NCBI GenBank assembly: GCA_009908925.1
Contig: JAAAOH010000130.1
Coordinates: 1-6,580 of the forward strand
Length of the DNA: 6,580 nucleotides
DNA from: Spirochaetota bacterium
GTDB lineage: Bacteria; Spirochaetota; Spirochaetia; DSM-27196; PWMO01
Direction of reading: 5' to 3'
In this document: positions 1-5,720 of the stretch, one piece after another
Position numbering within the stretch: position 1 is the first letter of the stretch
Layout: each line of letters starts with the position of its first letter
The notes under the pieces: generated by a model
The model's input: only the letters and a program-made list of their open reading frames with translations
Told to the model about the DNA's origin: nothing
The model's database searches: none
Position numbers and translations under genes: made by a program

Positions 1-142
1 CGCCGGTGAGCTTGACGATCTCGCCGACGAGGCGTGCCTCACCGACGAACACCAGCTCCATCATCATGGCGTCGGTGACCCCTCGCACGTGGATGACCGG
101 GCCGTTCACCCGCGCGACGTGCCCAATGATGCGCTCGCTCAT
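1..142 (-). CDS. atpA: A/V-type ATPase catalytic subunit A, N-terminal 47 codons only
   Basis: Start of the catalytic A subunit, which binds and hydrolyses or makes ATP in the A3B3 head. Only 47 residues are inside the window and the gene runs off the left edge, so the Walker A motif and the non-homologous insert cannot be checked. The visible part reads as the family's N-terminal beta-barrel: IIGHVARVNGPVIHV at residues 5-19, then MMMELVFVGEARLVGEIVKL at 26-45, matching the usual 'V.GPVV...G...M.ELV.VGE..L.GEII.L' pattern. The ATG at 142-140 overlaps the TGA of subunit E in an ATGA junction, so translation is probably coupled to E. GGAGG lies directly against this ATG, which is too close for a normal Shine-Dalgarno site; that stretch is part of a repeated 10-mer. 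Subunits B and D are expected downstream, outside the window. The assignment is firm although partial. The symbol follows V-type naming (also ntpA) and does not mean F1 alpha. Confidence 0.95.
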   Translation of the reverse strand, partial: MSERIIGHVARVNGPVIHVRGVTDAMMMELVFVGEARLVGEIVKLTG

Positions 143-870
143 CCTCCGTCCCCGCTTTCACCGCCGTCGCCGCCGGCTGTGCCCGCGCCCGCGGCTCCTC
201 CGTCCCCGTCTGTGAAGAGAATTTCGTAGACGAGCCGCCGAATCTCCGTTTCATGCCGCCGGATACGGGAATCCACGCGGTTGTCGTAGAGCGTCCGCCC
301 GTCCGGCGAGGAAACGACGACGCCCGGTGAGCCGCCATGCGGTTCGCCCGCCGCGGTGAGGGTCACATTCCGGTCGCCGACCTCCCGCGCGATCCGTTGT
401 GCCTCCTCGAGAAGCTCACCGAGAAGCGCCGTCTCGCCCGCTGCAGCCGAGACGGTGAGCTCCGTCCCCTCGAGTCCGAGGGCACCCTCGGCGATCCACC
501 CGATCATCGCCTGCCGATACGCATCGGAGCCCTCGCGGCTCATTTCCACGATCTGCTCACGCGCGCGCTGTTGCACCGCAGCAAGCACATCGCGACGGCG
601 GGCGAGCTCGTTTCGGCGCTGCGCCCGGCTGATCTCGGCGTCGGTGCGCCGGTTGATCTCCTCGATGCGTTTCTTCGCCTCCGAGACAGCATCGTCTTTG
701 ACGCGCTGCACGCGGCCGGAAAGCAGCATGCGACGGTCCTCCACCCGCGATTTCGCCTCACTTCGGATCGTCTCCGCCTCCTCGCGGGCGTCGGCGAGGA
801 TCCCGTCGATGATCTGTTTCGCGTCCTGGTTGGAGTCTGCGTTATGTTTGTCGGCGTTCGATTCGGCCAT
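139..870 (-). CDS. atpE: V-type ATP synthase subunit E (peripheral stalk) with glycine-rich C-terminal tail
   Basis: Peripheral stalk subunit that pairs with the H/G coiled coil and ties the A3B3 head to membrane subunit I. The protein has 243 residues. Residues about 18-110 are a charged, alanine-rich helix, as expected for the stalk coiled coil. Residues about 115-219 form the globular end, finishing with GVVVSSPDGRTLYDNRVDSR (183-202) and EIRRLVYEILF (209-219), the family's typical 'GG.v..s.DGr...dn....R...LF' ending. Most members stop soon after this LF. Here a 24-residue Gly/Ala/Asp/Ser tail (220-243) follows, and its DNA begins and ends with copies of GGGACGGAGG. The ATG at 870 shares one base with the TAA of subunit F (TAATG) and there is no strong ribosome binding site, so translation probably depends on coupling. 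The V-type symbol is ntpE/atpE and this is not the F-type epsilon or c subunit. Family call is firm; the tail's function is unknown. Confidence 0.93.
   Translation of the reverse strand: MAESNADKHNADSNQDAKQIIDGILADAREEAETIRSEAKSRVEDRRMLLSGRVQRVKDDAVSEAKKRIEEINRRTDAEISRAQRRNELARRRDVLAAVQQRAREQIVEMSREGSDAYRQAMIGWIAEGALGLEGTELTVSAAAGETALLGELLEEAQRIAREVGDRNVTLTAAGEPHGGSPGVVVSSPDGRTLYDNRVDSRIRRHETEIRRLVYEILFTDGDGGAAGAGTAGGDGGESGDGG
143..152 (-). repeat. GGGACGGAGG copy 1 (end of subunit E)
   Basis: Exact 10-mer ending directly against the ATG of subunit A. It encodes the last residues GDGG of subunit E. Confidence 0.8.
197..206 (-). repeat. GGGACGGAGG copy 2 (subunit E tail)
   Basis: Exact 10-mer at the start of the extra glycine-rich tail of subunit E (GDGG, residues 222-225). 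Copy 1 lies 54 bases away in the same orientation and reading frame. Confidence 0.8.
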
Positions 871-1172
871 TACAGATTCATTCCAATCGCCTGGTTCACC
901 ATCTCGCGGATCGTGGGCCGGTCGGGCTTTCGCCCCTTCGGCCCCGGAATCTCGAGGATCAACGGAAACTGCTCTGAGAGCACATACTCATCGACTCGCG
1001 CGCGGACCATGTCGGCTGTATCCTCTGTCATGATCACGATGCCCGCATCGCCTGAAAGTGCGTTCTTGAACGCGGTCTCCGCCTCGGCGGCCGAGGAAAC
1101 CTCCGTCCCCTCCACGCCGGCAAGCGCAAAGCCGAGCACCGTGTCCTCGTCTCCGATCACGTGATAGCGCAT
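870..1172 (-). CDS. atpF: V-type ATP synthase subunit F (central stalk)
   Basis: Small central stalk subunit that sits with subunit D on the rotor shaft and is thought to modulate hydrolysis. The protein has 100 residues, the usual length for the family. It carries the standard motifs in order: GDEDTVLGFALAGV (7-20), the buried strand GIVIMTE (44-50), and PLILEIPGP (70-78) followed by a basic stretch and a C-terminal helix. The ATG at 1172 lies 5 bases after the TAG of subunit K, with only a weak purine stretch upstream, so it is likely coupled to K. The TAA overlaps the ATG of subunit E. One copy of the repeated 10-mer falls at residues 21-25 (EGTEV), in the region between the first strand and the next helix. 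The ntp-type name for this subunit is ntpG. It is unrelated to the F-type b subunit that is also called atpF. Confidence 0.96.
   Translation of the reverse strand: MRYHVIGDEDTVLGFALAGVEGTEVSSAAEAETAFKNALSGDAGIVIMTEDTADMVRARVDEYVLSEQFPLILEIPGPKGRKPDRPTIREMVNQAIGMNL
1100..1109 (-). repeat. GGGACGGAGG copy 3 (subunit F)
   Basis: Exact 10-mer inside subunit F, read in the frame that gives GTE (within EGTEV). This is a different frame from the subunit E copies. Confidence 0.8.
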
Positions 1173-1177
1173 CGGCT

Positions 1178-1546
1178 CTACACGCGCCCCAGAATAATGA
1201 GCGCCGTAATGAAACCGAAAACCACGAGTCCCTCGGCCAGGGCGATGAAGATGAGCGCCTGCCCCGCGACCTCCGGTTTCTCGCTGATCGCTCCCATGGC
1301 CGCCGCCCCGACATTCGCAATACCGATTCCGGCACCCAGCGCGCCAAAGCCGAAGGCTACGGCCGCCGCGATGAAGCCGAATTTTGCCACGCCCGCCTCG
1401 GTCTCGGTCATCGCCCGCTCTTCGGCGGCCGGCTCCTGCGCGTAGACCTGCACCGTGGAAACGGCACCGAGCATTCCGAACAACGCGACCAGGAACAGGA
1501 TGGACCCGGCTACCCTGCGGCGAAACCGCTGCTTCTCATTCTGCAT
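1178..1546 (-). CDS. atpK: V-type ATP synthase subunit K (rotor ring proteolipid) with N-terminal signal-like segment
   Basis: Proteolipid of the membrane rotor ring, which carries ions through the motor. The protein has 122 residues. Residues 1-11 are polar and basic (five Arg, one Lys), 12-32 are hydrophobic, and QVYAQEPA follows at 33-40, which looks like a cleavable signal peptide or an extra membrane segment. The mature part is one two-helix hairpin: helix 1 about 53-86 with the glycine zipper GALGAGIGIANVG (68-80), the loop SEKPE (88-92), and helix 2 about 94-120 with the ion-binding glutamate E105 in IALAEGLVVFGF. It is thus of the 8-kDa type, not the doubled 16-kDa form. Positions that hold Gln and Ser/Thr in Na+-binding rings appear to be Ile and Gly here, which suggests proton coupling (inference by eye alignment). 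Start chosen at 1546 because GAGGAGG sits 6 bases upstream; the ATG at 1550 is out of frame and stops after four codons. Confidence 0.95.
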   Translation of the reverse strand: MQNEKQRFRRRVAGSILFLVALFGMLGAVSTVQVYAQEPAAEERAMTETEAGVAKFGFIAAAVAFGFGALGAGIGIANVGAAAMGAISEKPEVAGQALIFIALAEGLVVFGFITALIILGRV

Positions 1547-1552
1547 TCATTG

Positions 1553-1559
1553 CCTCCTC
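1553..1559 (-). promoter_or_regulatory. Ribosome binding site of subunit K
   Basis: GAGGAGG ends 6 bases before the ATG at 1546 and overlaps the TGA stop of subunit I (TGAGGAGG). It is among the strongest ribosome binding sites in the operon, which fits the need for many K copies per complex. It also decides the start against the out-of-frame ATG at 1550-1548. Confidence 0.8.
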
Positions 1560-3606
1560 AAGCTCGTCCCGCAAGCGATATCGGTCTGTACACCTCCCCG
1601 GATCCGGAGAAGTACTTGGAGAAGAACTCGTAATAATTCAATCGAAGTGATTGGATCCCGGCCGACAGGCCCTCCAGCCCGATAACCAGGGCGTTTCCGA
1701 AGATCAGGATCAGGATGGAGAACACCGAGTATCCTCCGTCCCCGGCCGCGAGCGATGCGATCTCGAAGAACGCGGTCATGAGCGTCACATGAGCGATTCC
1801 GAGCCCGGCCACACGCATGAACGACAGGGTGTTCGCGAGATATCCCGAGGCGACCTCGAGAAGCTCGAGAAGCCAGTTCATGACCGCGGCAACCGTGGCC
1901 CCGGCAATCCCCCGCGAGGGCCGCTCCCCGGCATCGGCGCCGTTCTCAGACCCGCCGGCGCTGGGCCCTGCGAAGAGCGCCTCTGCCGGCACTTTGAGAA
2001 GCAATACGAGCGCCGGCGCGACGAGGGCAACGGCAAGCTCCGTCCCTCCCGGAAGCTGCCGGTAGCCGGAGCGAACGAAATGGTAGGCGGTGTAGATGCC
2101 GCCCGCGTAGAGCCAGGCCGTCACGAGGCCCGCGCGGTCGAAGATCACCTCGAGCCAGTGCCGTCGGCGGGCAAGGTTGATCCAGTTGAGAACGAATCCG
2201 ATGCCGATGACGGCGATACCGAGGTAGATGGTGAGAGCGAGAATGTCGAAGATCGAGGTGATCGCTCCCTCGCCGGCGTGCCCGCTGACCACGCCGTGGA
2301 AGTCGAACCAGAGGGGCGGAATCCACTGCATCCCGAAGTAGGCTCCGAAGAGCACACCAAAGGTGATGGCCGACGCCGCGCACCACACGAGGAGGCCGAA
2401 GAGCTCCCTCGTGCGCCCCTGAACGCGCGGGCTCCTGAGCCCGAGAATTCCCGCAAGAAGCAGGACTGCGCCGTGCCCGGCGTCGGCAAACATGAGGCCG
2501 AACATGGTGAGGTATGCCACCGCCACCAGGATGGTGGGGTCCACCGAACCGTAGGCCGGCGTTCCGTAGTTCTCCACGAGCATCTGGAAGGGCTTCAGGA
2601 TCTTCGGGTTCTTCAGGCGCACCGGAACGCGCACCTGCTCCTGCTCCTCGACCTCGCGGCCGGCGTGCCAGGTGAGGTAACAGCGTCCTCCGCTCACGCG
2701 CCGCACCGCCTCATCGACCCGCGCGACGTGCTCCTCGGGAACCCAGCCGGAGAAGATCACAGTTCGGTCGGTGTGTTCGAAGTAGGAACGAACGTCGAGG
2801 ACCAGCTCGGCATGCCGAAGGTCGCCCCACGCACTCTCGAGCTCCTCGCGCCGCCCGGCGACCACCTCTGCGACCTGCGCTCCGATACGCTCCTGCTGCT
2901 CCCGCGCCGCCTCGAGCTTCTCCCGCACACCGGCTGACTGCACGCCCTCGGGAATCTCCTCGGAGGCGGGCAGGTCTATATCCTCCCAGCCGTGTCGCTT
3001 ACGAATCTCGGCGATCGAGGCGGCATTCCGCTTGAGCGTGAGAAGAAGCACCTCCACACGATCCTCCGTCCCTCCGAGCTCCACGTCCGTGGCGGGATAA
3101 GAGGCGAGCTCGCGGCGAAGCTCATCGATCCGATCGCGGGGGACGGAGCCGGCCCGAACCTCGAGGTAGCTGTGCCCACCTGACGACTGAGCCGCCCGCC
3201 CGGCTTCCCGGTAGACCGCAACCTGGCGGTCGAGCTCCTCGAAGCGCATGATCTGCTGCTGAAGCTCACGCTGCTTCGCGCGAAGGGTCTCGATTTCCTT
3301 TCCCACATCGTCTACGAGCTCTTCGGCACTGTCGACGTCGACGACCTCCGTCCCCGTTCGGGAGGGAACGGAGGCCGGCACGTCGATGCCGCCGGTGGCG
3401 AGCGTCGATTCCACGCGCCGGCGGACCTCGGAGATGCGCCGGCGCTCCTCGCCCACCGATTCAGCCCGCAGGCGATGCGAGCGGTCGAGGTCCCGCACAT
3501 CCACGAAGTGGAGCACACCGAGGTGGAGCAGCTCGCGCGAGAGCGCGTCCGCGTCGGCGTCGAGGACGGCGGCAACGAGATAGCGCATGCGCGAGGGGAA
3601 CATCAT
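1558..3606 (-). CDS. atpI: V-type ATP synthase subunit I (membrane stator, a-subunit homologue)
   Basis: Large stator subunit whose membrane half provides the ion half-channels facing the K ring and whose cytoplasmic half anchors the peripheral stalks. The protein has 682 residues, within the family's usual 600-700. Residues 1-330 are soluble, with two long charged coiled-coil stretches (about 45-70 and 95-140, then 225-265) and the GWVPEEHV motif at 287-294. The membrane half begins at NPKILKPFQMLVENYGTP (333-350), with hydrophobic helices at about 357-390, 402-425, 452-478, 490-510, 522-540, 568-615 and 625-650. The essential arginine is R598 in NTLSFMRVAGLG, and a second conserved arginine is R655 in GIQSLRLNYYEFFSKYFSGSG. 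ATG at 3606 overlaps the TGA of subunit C (ATGA), and GGAGG lies 7 bases upstream; the next codon is also ATG. Three exact copies of the repeated 10-mer lie in loops or linkers (84-88, 178-181, 622-625). Residues 546-566 form a Gly/Ser/Asp-rich loop of probable low conservation. Confidence 0.97.
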   Translation of the reverse strand: MMFPSRMRYLVAAVLDADADALSRELLHLGVLHFVDVRDLDRSHRLRAESVGEERRRISEVRRRVESTLATGGIDVPASVPSRTGTEVVDVDSAEELVDDVGKEIETLRAKQRELQQQIMRFEELDRQVAVYREAGRAAQSSGGHSYLEVRAGSVPRDRIDELRRELASYPATDVELGGTEDRVEVLLLTLKRNAASIAEIRKRHGWEDIDLPASEEIPEGVQSAGVREKLEAAREQQERIGAQVAEVVAGRREELESAWGDLRHAELVLDVRSYFEHTDRTVIFSGWVPEEHVARVDEAVRRVSGGRCYLTWHAGREVEEQEQVRVPVRLKNPKILKPFQMLVENYGTPAYGSVDPTILVAVAYLTMFGLMFADAGHGAVLLLAGILGLRSPRVQGRTRELFGLLVWCAASAITFGVLFGAYFGMQWIPPLWFDFHGVVSGHAGEGAITSIFDILALTIYLGIAVIGIGFVLNWINLARRRHWLEVIFDRAGLVTAWLYAGGIYTAYHFVRSGYRQLPGGTELAVALVAPALVLLLKVPAEALFAGPSAGGSENGADAGERPSRGIAGATVAAVMNWLLELLEVASGYLANTLSFMRVAGLGIAHVTLMTAFFEIASLAAGDGGYSVFSILILIFGNALVIGLEGLSAGIQSLRLNYYEFFSKYFSGSGEVYRPISLAGRA
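1733..1742 (-). repeat. GGGACGGAGG copy 4 (subunit I membrane loop)
   Basis: Exact 10-mer encoding GDGG at residues 622-625 of subunit I, in the short loop between the helix holding R598 and the last membrane helix. Confidence 0.8.
3063..3072 (-). repeat. GGGACGGAGG copy 5 (subunit I soluble domain)
   Basis: Exact 10-mer encoding GTE within LGGTED, near residues 178-181 of subunit I. Confidence 0.8.
3345..3354 (-). repeat. GGGACGGAGG copy 6 (subunit I linker)
   Basis: Exact 10-mer encoding GTE within RTGTEV, near residues 84-88 of subunit I, in a linker between coiled-coil stretches. Confidence 0.8.
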
Positions 3607-4649
3607 AGTGCTGCCTCCACTGCCCCACGCTCGAGGCCGTAGAACAGTCCGTTCAGTACCGCCGATATCCGTCGCAGTTGGCGCTGCGAGAGCACGAAAT
3701 AGGAAAGCACCACTGCCATGGTGAAGGGATAGGCTCCGAGCGATCTATGCGCGAGCCGATCGGTCTCCTCTTCGAGGGCGGCCTCGATGAGCTCGAGCTC
3801 AGGAACCTCGCGTCCCTCCGCACGCCCGCCGCCCCGGCCGAGCTGCTCGAGAAGCACTCCTGTCGGACGCCCCGAGCCCAACGCACGCTCGAGGGTACGC
3901 CTGTCGAAGGTGCGCCCCCCGGGAACGAGACCCGCCCGGATATCCTGTTCGGAGAGGTTGTAGTACCCAACGGCTCGCACGATCCAGGAGACGTTCTCCC
4001 GGTCGGCCTCGAGTGCCGTGAATGAGAGCGCCGCCTCGCGGTCGGGCCGCGGCAGCTGCTCCGCGAGGGCGAGGAGTCGGCCCAGATAGTCACGGTCAAG
4101 TGATCGCTCCACGGAGAACAGTGAGCCGCTCGACTGCACCCGATCGATGGTGGCCGCAACCGCATCCGCGTAGGGCGTGTCAGCGAGTGCGGGGGGTATA
4201 TCACCGGGAGCGGCCGCGTTCGCGATCGCATCGAAGTTGATGGGGTGGTGTACGGTCTCGCGGGAAAGATAGCCGATCTTCGTCTCTACGTGCTTTCCGC
4301 GCACCGCATGCTCGAACCACAGGCGCAGCGCCGTCTTGAGATTCTCGATCTCGTAGCGGTCGCAGAGCGCCTCGACGAACTCCCGGCGCGCTCCCTCGAA
4401 GTGACGCTCGATGTCGAGAAGAGCCTCCACCTCGCGCCGGTAGAGCTCCTGCTCGCACATGCGCACATCACCGGTATCGCGGTACGCCGAGGCCACATCA
4501 TCAAAGCCCTGACCCTCGAGCTCGGAGACCGCCTCATCGACCGAAGCCGATCCGGCAAGCGAGCGGAAGAAGGGCTCATCGAGCATTTTGCCGATGCGTG
4601 CCCTGAGTTTCGCGTTTATGTAGTTGTACGCCCGCAATTGGCCCCGCAT
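3603..4649 (-). CDS. atpC: V-type ATP synthase subunit C (central stalk socket, AC39/d family)
   Basis: Subunit C forms the socket between the K ring and the D/F shaft. It is the bacterial and archaeal homologue of eukaryotic subunit d. The protein has 348 residues, close to the usual 330-360, and is mostly alpha-helical with no membrane segment. Family marks are the N-terminal YNYINAKLRARIGKML (8-23), DRYEIENLKTALRLWF (97-112), the internal repeat DRENVSWIVRAVGYYNLS (216-233) followed by GLVPGG (240-245), and the C-terminal YPFTMAVVLSYFVLSQRQLRRI (307-328). The paired 'E.N.K..LR' and 'EN..WI.R' elements reflect the family's internal repeats. The ATG at 4649 directly follows the TAG of subunit H with no spacer and without a clear ribosome binding site, so coupling is likely. 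In several well-known operons C lies after E. Here it lies directly after H, so the order is rearranged. The symbol follows V-type use and is not F-type epsilon. Confidence 0.95.
   Translation of the reverse strand: MRGQLRAYNYINAKLRARIGKMLDEPFFRSLAGSASVDEAVSELEGQGFDDVASAYRDTGDVRMCEQELYRREVEALLDIERHFEGARREFVEALCDRYEIENLKTALRLWFEHAVRGKHVETKIGYLSRETVHHPINFDAIANAAAPGDIPPALADTPYADAVAATIDRVQSSGSLFSVERSLDRDYLGRLLALAEQLPRPDREAALSFTALEADRENVSWIVRAVGYYNLSEQDIRAGLVPGGRTFDRRTLERALGSGRPTGVLLEQLGRGGGRAEGREVPELELIEAALEEETDRLAHRSLGAYPFTMAVVLSYFVLSQRQLRRISAVLNGLFYGLERGAVEAAL
3613..3619 (-). promoter_or_regulatory. Ribosome binding site of subunit I
   Basis: TGGAGGC inside the last codons of subunit C places GGAGG about 7 bases before the ATG at 3606. 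It supports the first of the two tandem ATG codons as the start. Confidence 0.65.
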
Positions 4650-4970
4650 CTATCGTTCGTATTCCGGCGTGAGGAGAAGCTCAGTCACACGGTTCAGCGC
4701 ATCCTCGACGCGCTCGGCGTGCGCGTCCATGTACTGTTCAGCGCTGCGCTCGCGCGAGAGGGCGGCCTCGAGCCGCTTCTGCGCCTCGTCCCTGGCCGCA
4801 TCCACGCGCTCGCGGAGGATCTGTGCGGCTTCTTCCCGCGCCTCGCCAAGGGCGTCGCGCTCCTCCGCATCGAAGGACGAGCGGATCTCCTCCGCCTCGG
4901 CGCGGGCGTCGGAGACGATCTGCTCAGCCTGCCGCTCCGCCTGCACGATTTCGTCGACGATCTCAAACAT
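4650..4970 (-). CDS. atpH: V-type ATP synthase subunit H/G (peripheral stalk coiled coil)
   Basis: First gene of the operon. The protein has 106 residues and is almost entirely charged helix: Ala, Glu, Arg and Asp make up most of residues 5-95, with repeats such as DARAEAEEIRSS (21-32) and AREEAAQILRERVDAARDEA (44-63). This is the pattern of the H (AhaH, Enterococcus NtpF, Thermus G) stalk subunit, which forms a long coiled coil with subunit E and acts as stator. Length matches the family's usual 100-110. The gene lies at the operon head, where archaeal and Thermus operons also place this subunit. The ATG at 4970 has a GGAGGGG ribosome binding site 5 bases upstream and a good promoter. Sequence identity between such coiled coils is low, so the assignment rests on composition, length and position. 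It is not the F-type delta subunit also called atpH. Confidence 0.88.
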   Translation of the reverse strand: MFEIVDEIVQAERQAEQIVSDARAEAEEIRSSFDAEERDALGEAREEAAQILRERVDAARDEAQKRLEAALSRERSAEQYMDAHAERVEDALNRVTELLLTPEYER

Positions 4971-4975
4971 TGTGA

Positions 4976-4982
4976 CCCCTCC
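4976..4982 (-). promoter_or_regulatory. Ribosome binding site of subunit H
   Basis: GGAGGGG lies 5 bases before the ATG at 4970 (7 bases counting from GGAGG). It fixes the start of the first operon gene. Confidence 0.85.
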
Positions 4983-4988
4983 ATCGAC

Positions 4989-5016
4989 TATATACGCCCC
5001 ACACTCGCCCTATCAA
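4989..5016 (-). promoter_or_regulatory. Sigma70-like promoter of the ATPase operon
   Basis: On the minus strand a -35 box TTGATA (5016-5011, five of six consensus bases) is followed after 16 bases by TATATA (4994-4989, five of six). A frame shifted by two gives TATAGT with 18-base spacing. Transcription would begin near 4982, leaving a leader of about a dozen bases that holds little more than the ribosome binding site. The -35 box directly abuts a copy of the repeated 10-mer at 5017-5026. This is the only AT-rich patch in a very GC-rich gap and it is correctly placed for the operon, so the call is fairly strong although untested. Confidence 0.7.
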
Positions 5017-5026
5017 GGGACGGAGG
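5017..5026 (+). repeat. GGGACGGAGG copy 7 (ATPase promoter)
   Basis: Exact 10-mer in the intergenic gap, directly upstream of the -35 box of the ATPase promoter. Read on the operon's strand it is CCTCCGTCCC followed by TTGATAG. Confidence 0.8.
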
Positions 5027-5030
5027 AGGC

Positions 5031-5090
5031 TGGCGCCGGGCCGCCGGGAGCTGGTAGCCCCGGGGGCCGGTAGCCGCCGGGGCGCCGCGG
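5031..5090 (+). repeat. GC-rich intergenic repeat block with two GGTAGCC units
   Basis: Almost pure G+C between the divergent ATPase operon and the DUF1499 gene. Two adjacent 16-bp units, both starting GGTAGCC (5053-5068 and 5069-5084), match at 13 of 16 positions. Just upstream, GGCGCCGGGCCGCCGGG (5032-5048) resembles the unit of the tandem array at the right edge when that is read on the minus strand (GGCGCCGGGAACCGCCGGG). The stretch can fold in several ways. GTAG followed by a GC-rich imperfect palindrome recalls bacterial REP elements, but no clean REP hairpin can be shown from this one locus. Confidence 0.5.
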
Positions 5091-5106
5091 GTGATAGCTT
5101 TACGGG

Positions 5107-5613
5107 ATGGGAGTTGCGCGCATGGGAATGATCGCACTGTTTTCGTTTGTCATAGCGTTCGTCGTCGGATTCTTTGCCCTTCAGATCTGGGGCCGAACAG
5201 CGCCGCCGCCTGCCGACCTCGGCACCGTGAACGGCAACCTCCGTCCCTGTCCCGACACTCCGAACTGCGTGGAAACTCGGGCTACGGACGATGAGCACGC
5301 GATCGAACCGCTCGAGCTCCCGGCGGAGCTCGTTGATCGCTCCGATACTGCCGGCGCCGCCCTCGATCGTCTCGATGAAATCATCGCAACCTATCCCCGC
5401 GCGAAGGTGACCGAGCGCCGCGGCGATTACCTCGCCGCCGAGTTCCGGTCACGCATCTTCCGCTTCGCCGACGATGTTGAGTTCCTCGTCGACGAGGCGG
5501 CCGGCGTCGTTCATTTTCGCTCAGCATCCCGGCTCGGCCACTCCGACATGGGAGCAAACCGCTCACGCATGGAGGAGATCCGCCGACTGTGGAAAGAGCA
5601 CGCCGGCCGGTGA
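5107..5613 (+). CDS. DUF1499 family protein with N-terminal membrane anchor
   Basis: Protein of 168 residues. The biochemical function of the DUF1499 family is not established. Residues 8-28 form one hydrophobic helix after a short basic start, so the protein is probably anchored in the cytoplasmic membrane with its domain outside. The domain covers about 43-165 and shows the family marks LRPCPDTPNCVET (45-57, two cysteines at 48 and 54), AEFRSRIFRFADDVEF (111-126) and the strongly conserved RSASRLGHSDMGANRSRMEEIR (138-159). The cysteines could form a disulfide outside the cell (inference). Start is uncertain: the ATG at 5107 has no ribosome binding site, while the ATG at 5122 (residue 6) has GGGAG 8 bases upstream and would give 163 residues. 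The gene is divergent from the ATPase operon and convergent with the AlkD-like gene, so it is probably transcribed alone. A copy of the repeated 10-mer encodes the conserved LRP at 45-47. Confidence 0.9.
   Translation: MGVARMGMIALFSFVIAFVVGFFALQIWGRTAPPPADLGTVNGNLRPCPDTPNCVETRATDDEHAIEPLELPAELVDRSDTAGAALDRLDEIIATYPRAKVTERRGDYLAAEFRSRIFRFADDVEFLVDEAAGVVHFRSASRLGHSDMGANRSRMEEIRRLWKEHAGR
5238..5247 (-). repeat. GGGACGGAGG copy 8 (DUF1499 gene)
   Basis: Exact 10-mer on the strand opposite the gene. The gene strand reads CCTCCGTCCC and encodes the conserved LRP before CPDTPNC. Confidence 0.8.
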
Positions 5614-5640
5614 CCAGCGGCGCCGCCTGGCACCTTGGGC

Positions 5641-5691
5641 GTTGCCCCGGGACCCCGGCGCCATGCGGCAAACCCGGGGGCGCCCGGCAAC
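5641..5691. terminator. Possible hairpin between convergent genes
   Basis: The 107-base gap between the converging DUF1499 and AlkD-like genes holds nested inverted repeats: GTTGCC (5641-5646) with GGCAAC (5686-5691), and CCCCGGG (5645-5651) with CCCGGGG (5673-5679). The arms overlap slightly, so both cannot pair fully at once. No T-run follows on either strand, so it is not a canonical intrinsic terminator, though its position suits a bidirectional one. The same segment has two imperfect direct repeats beginning CGGCAA (near 5666 and 5685). Confidence 0.3.
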
Positions 5692-5720
5692 CCCCGCGCC
5701 GCCTTCGAGTCGGTCGGGCG

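Noticed and set aside
337..1164. 275-codon open frame on the plus strand opposite subunits E and F
   Set aside because: Antisense shadow of two well-supported genes, with no family resemblance and no ribosome binding site. The overlapping frame at 356-1033 is rejected for the same reason.
1534..1550. ATG at 1550 as an alternative start for subunit K
   Set aside because: It reads ATG AAT GCA GAA and then stops. The ATG at 1546 opens the full K frame.
1651..2937. 428-codon open frame on the plus strand opposite subunit I
   Set aside because: It lies entirely inside the certain subunit I gene. High GC content makes stop codons rare in the opposite frames, and the translation is a mix of charged residues and prolines without any recognisable domain.
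1..4970. F-type ATP synthase operon
   Set aside because: Subunits I, C (AC39), F and E and the N terminus of A are of the A/V type. No F-type a, b, delta, gamma or epsilon genes are present.
4245..5057. 270-codon open frame on the plus strand opposite subunits C and H
   Set aside because: It crosses two certain genes and the operon promoter. The translation is a mirror of the coiled-coil and helical genes below it and shows no domain.
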